64,000 nucleotides of DNA from Catellatospora sichuanensis. Lineage in GTDB: Bacteria > Actinomycetota > Actinomycetes > Mycobacteriales > Micromonosporaceae. This document shows, piece after piece, positions 53,581 through 61,774 of this stretch. The notes beneath the pieces were generated by a model. It made no database searches. It had not been told where the DNA came from and saw only the letters and a list, made by a program, of their open reading frames with translations. Made by a program: the position numbers and the translations under genes. Location: contig NZ_ML660183.1 of NCBI RefSeq assembly GCF_007483665.1, positions 1 to 64,000 of the forward strand, given 5' to 3'. Every line of letters begins with the position of its first letter. The first letter of the stretch is position 1.

Positions 53581-53956
53581 TCCCCCACTCCTTCGGTATC
53601 CCTACTGAGCTGCCTGGCCAAACGGGTCAGGTAGGCCTGCGACGCAGACTGCATCTCGTGCGGCGAACACTACCTCCCCCAACAGAGCAATCGCCCGATG
53701 GCCAGCGGGATCTCGTTAAGGCAAAGCAGTGACTCACGAGAGTCCAGACGTTCGCACTTTGCCTCCTGGCCGTACGAACATCGCGAACACCTTGGGCATG
53801 TCAATCCACAGTCCACATCGAAGAGGCCGGCAGCGGTGCTCCGCCAGCAAAGTGCCGCGTGAAGGCCCGCACTTGACGGCCCTCAGCAACGGCCGAGGCC
53901 GGCAGGAAAGTTGCCATGGCGGTGCACGTCGTACGAATCGATCACGAAAAGTATGC
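53581..53956. other. Gap without a supported gene
   Basis: About 375 bp between the PIG-L gene and the end of the sugar operon. A GC-rich imperfect inverted repeat near 53865-53900 could be the operon's terminator. No coding frame with a ribosome-binding site was found. Confidence 0.4.
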
Positions 53957-55429
53957 TCAGTATCGCCAAATGCCGAAGCCGAGGGGTAAGACCTCGGCAC
54001 CCTGGGCTCGTCTTCCGACGACAAGATCACCTTTTACAATGCGTTCCACAGAGACGGCGCGCGAAGTATCAAAATTCGCAACAAGCATCAACCTGGCATG
54101 TGGACGGCTTATCAGAAGCAATCCGGGCGCTGGCACCTCAACGAAGTCGCCGGTTAGCGCGTCAACACCATTGAAGTAGCCTCGAACTCGATTGAGGGAC
54201 TCGAGAAGTTTGTACATCGATGACATAGCCCCGGACTCTACGTACTCGCTCCTAGCCGTGTCGAGTATGGGTTGTCGATTTAGCGAACGTGGATCCGACT
54301 GACCAAACGCCCGATATTCTGGAAGATCTCCCATGACAAACGGCAAATAAAGGCAGCACCACCCGGGGATGAACGCGCTCACAGCCACGCAGAGCTCAAT
54401 GCGCGCACGCATTCCCGCAATATCAGTGCCGAGCGAGCAGAGGTACGGAAGCGAACTGTTGACTTCGTAGGCGTCGTTGTCGATTACGCGCACATCCACA
54501 CCGTGGCCTGCCACAGCTTCTAGCAGAGACTTCTTGGCACGGTCCGAAAGAAGCTTGGACCTCAGCAGAATTCCATCGTGCGTACGCGGTGCCCTAACTA
54601 CAACGCTCGGAAGGTGCCACGTATTTTCCAGATGCTCCGCAAACGACGATGTCTCTGCAGTCAACAATGCTAATACGAGGTACGCCGAATAAGCATAGTC
54701 AACAATGGGCGCAGAATAGTCGCTCCTCGGAAAGTACTTGACTCCATGCTCGTCGCAATCCAGTTGCGCAGTCACCGCGAGCCCACGAGCAAGAGCGATG
54801 TCGGCGATCATGCGGCTCAGCCTGTAGGCGTCTGGATTATGGCGGTGAGGCTGGTCGATAAACTTTGCATAGTACGCCGGGGCGTCGAGGCGTAATCCCC
54901 AGATGTTGTGTCCGACTAACAACTCTAGATGCCTGTGTATATGCTCGAGGACACGGGGATTATCTAGGCGGATATCGATTGCAGACTCAGAAAACGTCTG
55001 CCAAACTTGCCAACGCTTCTCTTCAATATGGAACGACCTGAGAACCGGGCCACCGCGTGGAGACCTTGGACAGCTGAGTTCGGAGTCGACCTGGAATCCG
55101 TACACTGCGTCATTATTGTGATGCGGATCGCTGAAGAAAGAAGCCGCAAAGGGATGGCCTAAGCCAACATGGTTGTAAATCCCATCAACGATCACCTTCC
55201 TCTGGAGAGCGATACTACGGATATCGTCCCAAGTGCCATATGTCGGAAGGACACTAAACCAGTCATTAGGCGCGAAGCCCCAGTCCCCCTCGCTCGGATA
55301 AAATGGAAGAAGATGAAGGCCGACGGATGGCGGGACGATCGACGGCAATTGCGTGCACAGATCCCCGAGCGGTGTAGAGCCTTGGTGGCTCGAAGAGAAG
55401 CTTTGTGGGTACGCGGCTAGGAAGATCAC
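53957..55429 (-). CDS. Sucrose-phosphorylase-like GH13 protein
   Basis: A 490-residue alpha-amylase-superfamily protein of the sucrose phosphorylase type (GH13_18): 'GLHLLPFYPSEGDWGFAP' and 'TWDDI' near 37-70, IYNHVGLGH (84-92), the nucleophile D182 in LRLDAPAYYAKF, and the transition-state Asp285 in RTHDGILLRSKLL. Where family members have the acid/base Glu in 'PEIHE', this protein has QLDCDEH (222-228), so the Glu seems replaced by Asp224. It may therefore be altered in mechanism or substrate. GTG 55429 follows GGGTGAG and lies 12 bases after the ROK kinase gene, so the two are co-transcribed. It probably acts in the cytoplasm on a phosphorolysed disaccharide. Confidence 0.78.
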   Translation of the reverse strand: MIFLAAYPQSFSSSHQGSTPLGDLCTQLPSIVPPSVGLHLLPFYPSEGDWGFAPNDWFSVLPTYGTWDDIRSIALQRKVIVDGIYNHVGLGHPFAASFFSDPHHNNDAVYGFQVDSELSCPRSPRGGPVLRSFHIEEKRWQVWQTFSESAIDIRLDNPRVLEHIHRHLELLVGHNIWGLRLDAPAYYAKFIDQPHRHNPDAYRLSRMIADIALARGLAVTAQLDCDEHGVKYFPRSDYSAPIVDYAYSAYLVLALLTAETSSFAEHLENTWHLPSVVVRAPRTHDGILLRSKLLSDRAKKSLLEAVAGHGVDVRVIDNDAYEVNSSLPYLCSLGTDIAGMRARIELCVAVSAFIPGWCCLYLPFVMGDLPEYRAFGQSDPRSLNRQPILDTARSEYVESGAMSSMYKLLESLNRVRGYFNGVDALTGDFVEVPAPGLLLISRPHARLMLVANFDTSRAVSVERIVKGDLVVGRRAQGAEVLPLGFGIWRY

Positions 55430-55441
55430 TGTCTCACCCGA

Positions 55442-56380
55442 TCAGCAAGCGAGTAACGCGGCGCCGAGCATGCCTCCGTCGTTTCCATGCACAGCAGGCC
55501 TGACAATCGTTTGAGCGGAGATCCGCCGGATCGAGTTTGCTCTTGCACGCTCGATAGCAGCACGGACATAAGGTCCGCCGTCGTTAGCTTTGTGAATGCT
55601 TTCGGATGCGAGAATCACACCACCCCCGAGGGTGATGATCCCCGGATTAAGGATGTTCATGACGTCACCTATCGCCACACCTAGCCATGATCCGGCCGCA
55701 ATAAAGGAGGCCTCAGCATGGTCGTCTCCCTGCGTCACGGCGGCAGTGACGTCGTCTAGTGTGAGTGCCTCGTGTGTTCGTAGGGACCGGCTGTAATACC
55801 GTGCTACTGCAGGTGCCGCTGCTACCATCTCTACGCACCCTATGCGTGTGCAACTACAGACAAGGTCCGACTGTAGATCGACCTTAATATGCCCGAATGT
55901 TCCGGCGGCAGAATGGTCACCTATCAGCAATTGGCCACCGTGAACAATTCCGCCGCCAACGCCGGTTCCGACAACAAAGTGCGCAAAGACCTGGGCGCTC
56001 TTGCCCTGGGCGATATACTCCGCCCAGGCCGAAGCGCGACCATCGTTGCACGTCGCCACACGTTTGATCTGGCGGAACTCGGCCTTAAGAATGTTGCCCC
56101 AAGAAACGTTACTATACCCTGCAAAATGTCCGGCATTAATGACCGTGCCATCATGCGATACGGAACCAGTTGTGCTGATAGCGACCACGTCTAGCGACTT
56201 ATTCAGAGCCAGGGTTTGGTACACGGTTTTGAGAATCTGTTCCTTGAGATCCTCGAACGCGTTCGAACGCAGTTGGACGGTGTCGTAGGAATCGATAATG
56301 CGGGCACCGTGATTCTGGACGACCTCGACGAGCGCGTGCTTTACGGAGGAGCCGCCGATGTCGATGGCATAGACCTTCAT
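55442..56380 (-). CDS. ROK-family sugar kinase
   Basis: A 312-residue ROK kinase: VYAIDIGGSSVKHALV (phosphate-1 loop), 'CNDGRASAWAEY' with the catalytic-Asp region, VVGTGVGGGIVHGG, and a zinc site 'GHIKVD...CSCTRIGCVE' where the third position has Thr-Arg-Ile in place of the usual Gly-rich spacing. Full length for glucokinase or N-acetylhexosamine kinases. ATG 56380 has AAGGTAGGGC just upstream and a TATACA 18 bases before the start that may be a -10 box. It is followed by the sucrose-phosphorylase-like gene. The sugar is not determined; a hexose or amino sugar is likely. Confidence 0.88.
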   Translation of the reverse strand: MKVYAIDIGGSSVKHALVEVVQNHGARIIDSYDTVQLRSNAFEDLKEQILKTVYQTLALNKSLDVVAISTTGSVSHDGTVINAGHFAGYSNVSWGNILKAEFRQIKRVATCNDGRASAWAEYIAQGKSAQVFAHFVVGTGVGGGIVHGGQLLIGDHSAAGTFGHIKVDLQSDLVCSCTRIGCVEMVAAAPAVARYYSRSLRTHEALTLDDVTAAVTQGDDHAEASFIAAGSWLGVAIGDVMNILNPGIITLGGGVILASESIHKANDGGPYVRAAIERARANSIRRISAQTIVRPAVHGNDGGMLGAALLAC

Positions 56381-56496
56381 TGCCCTACCTTGTCTGTATA
56401 GTGCGAGTGGCGCAGCCTGCTGAATTTAGGACCTCAAGGGTCATGTAAATTGATCATACCGTAGTTCCGCTTGACACCGTGCGCAACTCCTCAAGC

Positions 56497-57765
56497 CTAT
56501 TCGCTTGACAACTTGTTCAGCTTGTTCGCTGAAATTGAGACCCAGATACCCAGTCCAACGAAGCCGAGTATCCGCACACTAATGATTATGGCTTGTTCCC
56601 AGGCACTCGTCGCCGGCGATTCTGTTCCGCTAAGCCCAAGAAACGAAAGAATTGAGAGCCCAAATGCCTTTCCTAGAAGGTTTGGATGAAAGTAGGTTCC
56701 GAATATTTGTCCACGAGTTGCAAGCAGAGCGAGGGTGTGAATGAGAATGACTAGCAGCGAGCACCATGCGAGGCGGCCGACGCTCTGACCGTAGGCCGAA
56801 GTAGCTCCCCACAGGCGGAACATTATGCGAGCCATACGTCCCGTGGCGAGATCCAGCTTTCGGGTCAGATACTGTGCATCTGCAGTGGCGCGTCGGATGA
56901 TCGGCGGCACTCCTTTAATGTCCTGCACCGGTTGCCCAAGTAGCGACGGACTCGGACTGTAGCGTCCCGTCACGCTCACTTTGCCAGTTTGATTTGGCCA
57001 GACGCAGCCTATTAATGCGGTGTCTAGGAGTGTCGCGGTCGAGGGGCCGATCTGCGATAGGTCGATCTCTTGAACTATGCTGCCGCTGAGGTTGAGGGTA
57101 GTGACTTCTGTTCCAGTGATGTGCAGTCGACGTATCCTGGACTCAGTCATTGCACAAGACCGAAGAAAGCCAAGTGACAGGTTCCACTCAGCTATGTCGC
57201 ATGCCCTAAAGACGCATTCGCAGATGGACGGCTCGCTGAGTTCTAAGTTCGTGACTTCACAGCCCTCGAAGGTGCAGGCGTCCAGCCTGGTGTGTGATGC
57301 GGCTGCATCCCGGATCGTCGTCTTGTGCAATTTCGTATTTGTAAAGGTTGTCCTATCCATCGACAAACCCTCGAAACGGCACGCTGTTAACTGGCACCGC
57401 GTGAAGGTCGCATCGTCAATCGCTGCCACGGAGAGGACTACTTGATCTAAGGTGGTCTCGCGCACTACTGCGTTTCTAAGGCTGAGGTCGGTTGCATGCA
57501 GCTCTGTTAGGCGGCAGGCAACGAGGCTGGCGTTGTCGAGCGAGACCGCCGAGAGCTGGCACGTCTGAAAGGTTGAGCCGTCTAGATTCGCGTTCGTCAT
57601 CTGGGCGCCTGTCAGATCACACCGCCTAAAAGTGCGCCGGCGCAGATCGGCACCGCGTAGGTCGGCAAACGTGAGGTCGATTGCGCGCTCAGGGGCTTCG
57701 TTGATGTAGGTCTGCCAAGCATTCTCCCCAGCCAGGAGACGCTCTACCGCTTCCACGGACGCCAT
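56497..57765 (-). CDS. Pentapeptide-repeat membrane protein
   Basis: About 422 residues from ATG 57765 (AGG nine bases upstream, nine bases after the deacetylase stop). An ATG at 57825 inside the previous gene is less likely. Residues about 30-250 form a right-handed beta-helix of A(D/N)LxG-type pentapeptides (DLTFADLRGADLRRRTF, LTGAQMTNANLDGSTF), with many Thr and Cys at the usual positions. The C-terminal ~110 residues contain three hydrophobic segments (SLLVILIHTLALL, AFGLSILSFLGL, IIISVRILGFVGLGIWV), so the helix is tethered to the membrane. Its place inside a sugar operon is unexpected. Function unknown. Confidence 0.8.
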   Translation of the reverse strand: MASVEAVERLLAGENAWQTYINEAPERAIDLTFADLRGADLRRRTFRRCDLTGAQMTNANLDGSTFQTCQLSAVSLDNASLVACRLTELHATDLSLRNAVVRETTLDQVVLSVAAIDDATFTRCQLTACRFEGLSMDRTTFTNTKLHKTTIRDAAASHTRLDACTFEGCEVTNLELSEPSICECVFRACDIAEWNLSLGFLRSCAMTESRIRRLHITGTEVTTLNLSGSIVQEIDLSQIGPSTATLLDTALIGCVWPNQTGKVSVTGRYSPSPSLLGQPVQDIKGVPPIIRRATADAQYLTRKLDLATGRMARIMFRLWGATSAYGQSVGRLAWCSLLVILIHTLALLATRGQIFGTYFHPNLLGKAFGLSILSFLGLSGTESPATSAWEQAIIISVRILGFVGLGIWVSISANKLNKLSSE

Positions 57766-57773
57766 GTCGCAAC

Positions 57774-58547
57774 CTATGCAAGAGATGGAAATGACACCAT
57801 GCGGAAATTGTTGCGAGCTAGCCATCCTTCGGTCGCGAGTTCGTGAAGGCTCGTTCGATCACCCTCTCTACCGAGATTTAGAGAAGAGTGGCTCTGAAGA
57901 TACTCATCCCAGTAAGCGGGGTGCGTTACAAGTTCCACGACATCAGCGTCTTCCATCTTGGCCGCTGTTGCCACGAGAGTGGCTTTTAGCTCATCGGTCC
58001 CATGGAATCCACCAGTCCATTCACGTAGAAGAACGGTGCTTCCAACCACGCCATTCGCTTTCATCCTGCTGACGTAGTCCTCGCCCATCCCTCCTCGTAC
58101 AGACAGTCCATATTCTCGTGCCAAGGATAGGTATACGTCGAAGCAGCCGGGGAGTCGATGCACACCCTGGTGACTATCGAGGTGAGTAGGGCGCCCTCCA
58201 AGGAGGTCCGCCGCAGCCTCGATCTGTCGTCTCCACTCTGATTCGACCTCGACCGGATTGACGTTCGTCAGGCTTTGTCTGGGTAGGAAGTTGCCTGATG
58301 CCGGATTAGAAAAGCTGGATACCTCCGACAACGGCGAAAGCGGCGCACCACCTGACAGTTGCAAATGTACCCCGGCGATTCCGAGGAGCTCAGGTACCCG
58401 CCATTTGCGGCACCGGTCAAGCGCATCCGGGGCTGCAGTCATAAGTGTCGTGTTCGAGATCGCTCCGGCGTCGAGCAATTCTCTGATCGCGCGACAAATT
58501 CCGTCACTTAATCCGAAGTCATCTCCGTTGATTACTATTCTCTTCAT
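57774..58547 (-). CDS. ChbG/YdjC-type carbohydrate deacetylase
   Basis: A 257-residue protein. RIVINGDDFGLSDG (3-16) contains the Asp pair, THLDSHQGVHRLP (about 121-133) two His ligands, and 'LVTHPAYWDEY' the last. The family deacetylates chito-oligosaccharides or diacetylchitobiose phosphate, releasing acetate. ATG 58547 has an AGAGG site eight bases upstream. It is preceded by the ROK protein (18-bp gap) and followed by the pentapeptide protein. With the two ROK proteins it points to use of an N-acetylated amino sugar, though the GH13 gene suggests another sugar as well. Confidence 0.88.
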   Translation of the reverse strand: MKRIVINGDDFGLSDGICRAIRELLDAGAISNTTLMTAAPDALDRCRKWRVPELLGIAGVHLQLSGGAPLSPLSEVSSFSNPASGNFLPRQSLTNVNPVEVESEWRRQIEAAADLLGGRPTHLDSHQGVHRLPGCFDVYLSLAREYGLSVRGGMGEDYVSRMKANGVVGSTVLLREWTGGFHGTDELKATLVATAAKMEDADVVELVTHPAYWDEYLQSHSSLNLGREGDRTSLHELATEGWLARNNFRMVSFPSLA

Positions 58548-58565
58548 CCCAATGACCTCTTATCC

Positions 58566-59639
58566 TTATGTGTTTTGTTGTCCCACGGGGTGGAGCACGT
58601 CCTTCAGCATTTCAACAGCCCCTAATACCTGCGCGTCGCGACCCAGAGTGGCAATGCTGATGGTCGTTCGATTCCACGCTAGGCGCCACGAGAATCTACG
58701 GGCATATGAAATAATCTTGTCGGCAAATCCCGGCAGTTGCTCGATCATCGCTCCGCCGAGGACAATTGAAGGCGGGTTTACGATCGTAATTACTGCGTTC
58801 ACGGCGAGGCCGAGGTACTGTGCTGCATTCTCAAGTACCGTGAGGACTATTGGATCCTCTGACTTCATTCCCATGTCAACTTGGCGAACGGTCAGGGCAC
58901 TCCAGTCCTTTTCCGCGGCGGCCGCCACCGTGGCCCGAAAGGCGTTATTGGATGGGGATTTTGCACCTTGTTTACCCTGCTCGGCCAAATACTCGCCAAC
59001 GATGTGCTGACTGATCCACGGTCGGGCCGCAAAGACCTCGAGCGGTCCTCGAGACGCGAACGTCTTGTTATATGCGCCGTCGGGTTCAACGACTAGCCGG
59101 CCCAAGTGGCCGGCTGACCCCGCTCCCTTAAGAACCTTGCCATCGATGAAGATCGTAGAACCAACCCCTTCATCAACGAGAATGTACGCAAAACTCTCAT
59201 GCGCTGCCGGCAGACTCGCACCCCTCAGCGCACCGTGGCGGGCCTCGCCCAGGGCAAGACATTCAGTATCATGGAACACGTGGCATTGTGGCGCACCTAG
59301 GCGCTTGAATTCGGCAGCTAAGTCGATTGCTTCGCGGATTCCGAGCCTCGTTGAGCGAAGTACTGTTGTATGACTCTCAAGGGTCCCGGGTAGCGTCACT
59401 ACGACGTTGTCGAAGATCTTTCCGATCTCGCCGGAAAGCGTCCGAACTCTCCGAACCATCTCCTCGGCGAGTCTGAGGCCTGTCGGATCAGTTAGGAAAG
59501 GCGTACAGTCCCAGCTGCTCGGTGGTATGGGGATACGCTGCAGGCCGGCAGGTGTAAGCTCGACAACCTCTTGCTTAACATACGTAGCTTCAGCTGCTGC
59601 GACCAGGATTAGCCGCCCTTGTTCGGCTTTGCGGGTCAT
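58566..59639 (-). CDS. ROK-family protein, possibly regulator-like
   Basis: A 357-residue ROK-fold protein without an N-terminal HTH. The second half has the family features 'FAYILVDEGVGSTIFIDGKVLKGAGSAGHLGRLV' in parts, and 'NAVITIVNPPSIVLGGAMIEQL'. The usual zinc CxCGxxGC motif is absent; instead 'YNKTFASRGPLEVF' is found there, and the phosphate-1 DxGGT loop is also poor (LILVAAAEATYVKQ). It is therefore probably not a normal sugar kinase and may be a sugar sensor. It is the first gene of the operon; a GGGGTG site lies eight bases before ATG 59639. Confidence 0.75.
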   Translation of the reverse strand: MTRKAEQGRLILVAAAEATYVKQEVVELTPAGLQRIPIPPSSWDCTPFLTDPTGLRLAEEMVRRVRTLSGEIGKIFDNVVVTLPGTLESHTTVLRSTRLGIREAIDLAAEFKRLGAPQCHVFHDTECLALGEARHGALRGASLPAAHESFAYILVDEGVGSTIFIDGKVLKGAGSAGHLGRLVVEPDGAYNKTFASRGPLEVFAARPWISQHIVGEYLAEQGKQGAKSPSNNAFRATVAAAAEKDWSALTVRQVDMGMKSEDPIVLTVLENAAQYLGLAVNAVITIVNPPSIVLGGAMIEQLPGFADKIISYARRFSWRLAWNRTTISIATLGRDAQVLGAVEMLKDVLHPVGQQNT

Positions 59640-60016
59640 CAGATTGCACCCCGCAGAAGGGGGCAGGGGTCGATTGTGGGTGAGCCGTCATGTGTCGTGC
59701 TGAGAAGTCGTCGGAAGCGCCGATTCTTGCCTGGCAATGCAGCGATCAAACGGTCACCACCTCTGGTTGCGGCATGTCGCCGGGATGCACGCAATTACAG
59801 CACGTTGCACTGATCCGGTCACTCAAGGTTTTCGACGTGTCCTTGATCTGACTTGTATCTGCGAGCACGCCATGTCGGCTCGACGAAGACGGCGAGGCCG
59901 CGAGGCTTTTCCTAGACTGCTGTCTTTGAGCCCGCCCGGTCGAGCCCACCGACGACCACATCGCCGTGCTCGAAAGCTCCCTTGAACAGGTCGCCGACGC
60001 ACCTTGGCACGGCAAC
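59640..60016. other. Gap upstream of the sugar operon
   Basis: About 375 bp that should hold the operon promoter. A small C/G hairpin lies near 59650. I see no coding frame with a start site, and no operator that I can name. Confidence 0.4.
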
Positions 60017-60343
60017 TCAGTAGCCGATGGTAGATCCAAAAAGGAGCGTTATGCCAACGCCGGCTGCGAATAGGCCAACCGACCAGGTGACGAAACGCCA
60101 CTCTCGCTCAGGACTTCGTCCGAGCAGTGTCCTGACCGCGCAGACCAACGCCGCAGCGAACAGCACGTTGGGAATGATGACCGCCATCCAGTACGGCAGG
60201 CTTGTATCCGATCGCGGTCCGCCGAAGAGGCCGACCCTGTCCGCAAGTGCGAACATCGACGTCACGGATACGGCATACAGCACGCACATGAACCACGAGA
60301 TAGCGCGGCGAGCCTCGCGACCCGGGCTTCTGTCAACCGGCAC
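60017..60343 (-). CDS. Three-helix membrane protein of the ESX operon
   Basis: A 108-residue protein with three hydrophobic segments: 'ISWFMCVLYAVSVTSMFAL', 'WMAVIIPNVLFAAALVCAV' and 'WSVGLFAAGVGITLLFGS'. GTG 60343 lies two bases after the stop of the preceding gene. No family is recognised. It is the last gene of the ESX-type operon and probably sits in the cell membrane; its link to secretion rests on position. Confidence 0.65.
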   Translation of the reverse strand: MPVDRSPGREARRAISWFMCVLYAVSVTSMFALADRVGLFGGPRSDTSLPYWMAVIIPNVLFAAALVCAVRTLLGRSPEREWRFVTWSVGLFAAGVGITLLFGSTIGY

Positions 60344-60345
60344 GG

Positions 60346-60684
60346 CTACCGCCCATCATGCGGCGGAGCGTCGCGCTCGGCTTCGATCCGCTCGCGCAGC
60401 TTCCGGGCCGCTTGTCGAGCGTCACCAGCGTAACGGGAGAACTCCTCAGGACCGATCTCCTCACGCCAGCGCAGGAATCCGGACATGCCGCGGCGGACAG
60501 TGTCTCTCGCGGCGGCGGAATCGAGCGCCTCTCGCACGTCCGCGCGGCCGGCGAGCACGTCGCGGGCCAGCTCACGCCAGGCGGTGCCGGCTGCGCCGGT
60601 GGCGAGAGTCTCCAGGTGTTTGCGGGTGATCCGGGACAGTGCCGGGTCGTCGCCAGCCGGCCCAAGGGCCTCGTCGGCCGCCAT
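60346..60684 (-). CDS. Small ESX-operon hypothetical protein
   Basis: A 112-residue, mostly helical protein (MAADEALGPAGDD..., '...RKHLETLATGAAGTAWRELARDVLAG'). There are no Cys residues, signal or membrane segments. A GAGAGG site precedes ATG 60684. It lies 11 bases after the gene at 60696-61421 and is presumably part of the same transcript. Function unknown; it could be a cytosolic chaperone or a secreted partner. Confidence 0.6.
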   Translation of the reverse strand: MAADEALGPAGDDPALSRITRKHLETLATGAAGTAWRELARDVLAGRADVREALDSAAARDTVRRGMSGFLRWREEIGPEEFSRYAGDARQAARKLRERIEAERDAPPHDGR

Positions 60685-60695
60685 GGTTGCACCTC

Positions 60696-61421
60696 TCAGG
60701 TCAGCGCCGGGTGATGGTAGCTCAGGTCGGGTAGGGCCAGGGCTGGTATCTCACCGAGATCCTTGGTGAGGGCGGCGATGAACGAGCCGCCTCCCACGAG
60801 GAGCGTGACGGCTGCCTGGGCTTTGGTGGCCGCCCGGTTGATCAGCTGAATGACCTCGATGACCTGCCAGGCCGCCACACCGTACCCGGCCACCCCGCCG
60901 ATCACGGTCTCCGACAGCGCGGTGCCCGCAGCGGCGGCGATACCCGCGATGATCAGCCGGTCGAGGATGAGTTCAAGCAGGCCCTGCACCTGCGTGGCCA
61001 GCACGTTGATGCCGAAACTGAGGCGCACATACTCCTTGCTAGCAGCCAGCAGGGCCGTCTGCTGCGAGCGGATGCTGCTCACGCAGTCGGCGAAGTAGGT
61101 CTGGGCCGACTCGGCGGCGCCGCCCTGCCACGACGTGCCGGCTTCCTTGCTGCTGTGCTGGAGGTTTTCGATGAGCTGCCCGCTGAACAGGCTGAGGCTG
61201 TTGAACGCCGCGCCGCACTGGTGGAGCTTCTCCCAGTCGCCGAGGAACACCTGGACGATGTCGCCCAGAGGGTCGAAGTCGAACAGGTCCTCCAGCAGGT
61301 CGCTGATGCGCGCGGACAGACTGGCGATGGACGCGAACAATGCCGGGTCGAGGTCGCCGTGCTCGACGTCGTCTGGCGGGGTGGGTGGTTCCGTCAGGAA
61401 CCGCGTCGGGTCGTCGATCAT
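60696..61421 (-). CDS. WXG100/LXG-like ESX substrate protein
   Basis: A 241-residue protein from ATG 61421, which overlaps the upstream gene by ATGA; upstream in-frame sequence is a shadow. A WXG-type hairpin is visible: helices around 'FNSLSLFSGQLIENLQHSSKEAG', TSWQGGAAESAQTYF with the W-x-G turn, and a second helix. A long hydrophobic C-terminal part follows ('LIIAGIAAAAGTALSETVIGGVAGYGVAAWQVI' in segments), as in larger ESX-secreted proteins. It probably leaves the cell through the T7SS, paired with the smaller protein upstream. Confidence 0.7.
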   Translation of the reverse strand: MIDDPTRFLTEPPTPPDDVEHGDLDPALFASIASLSARISDLLEDLFDFDPLGDIVQVFLGDWEKLHQCGAAFNSLSLFSGQLIENLQHSSKEAGTSWQGGAAESAQTYFADCVSSIRSQQTALLAASKEYVRLSFGINVLATQVQGLLELILDRLIIAGIAAAAGTALSETVIGGVAGYGVAAWQVIEVIQLINRAATKAQAAVTLLVGGGSFIAALTKDLGEIPALALPDLSYHHPALT

Positions 61422-61774
61422 CGCGGGTCGCTCCGCTCTGTATGGCGTGGCAGCTTGTCGTCGAACGTGCGGGCGGTGTCGCGGTCCGTCGACTCGTAGT
61501 AGCGGGCTGCGGCTTCGATGCCGCGTGCGGATTCGGCGAGAAGCGTCTCGAGCCGGTTCGTCCAAGCCAGCAGCTGTGCTCGGTACTGGTCGTGCTCGTC
61601 TTGAATTTTCTGCATCAGGCCCTGGTCGTACCAGGAGAGATCGGTGTGGCGGTCGACGTACTCCACTGCCCGATGAGCGTGGGCGCTGTAGTCCGCCAGC
61701 TGACGTGACAGCTTGCGCAGGCCTTCGGGCTCGGCGAAGAACGCGGGACCGGCCGAGGTGGGCGAGTCGTTCAT
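61418..61774 (-). CDS. Small ESX-associated helical protein
   Basis: A 118-residue protein (MNDSPTSAGPAFFAEPEGLRKL...). It is helical throughout, with 'LSWYDQGLMQKIQDEHDQYRAQLLAWTNRLETLLAESARGIEAAARYYESTD' in two helices, close to EspC/ESX-1 secretion-associated family proteins. It overlaps both neighbours by ATGA and is likely to pair with the WXG-like protein downstream. No signal peptide, consistent with T7SS export. Confidence 0.7.
   Translation of the reverse strand: MNDSPTSAGPAFFAEPEGLRKLSRQLADYSAHAHRAVEYVDRHTDLSWYDQGLMQKIQDEHDQYRAQLLAWTNRLETLLAESARGIEAAARYYESTDRDTARTFDDKLPRHTERSDPR

Noticed and set aside
53729..54179. Several short frames around the end of the sugar operon
   Set aside because: None has a ribosome-binding site or family match; most are opposite the GH13 gene.
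55487..56401. Plus-strand short frames opposite the ROK kinase
   Set aside because: Antisense to a clear ROK gene, with no start signals.
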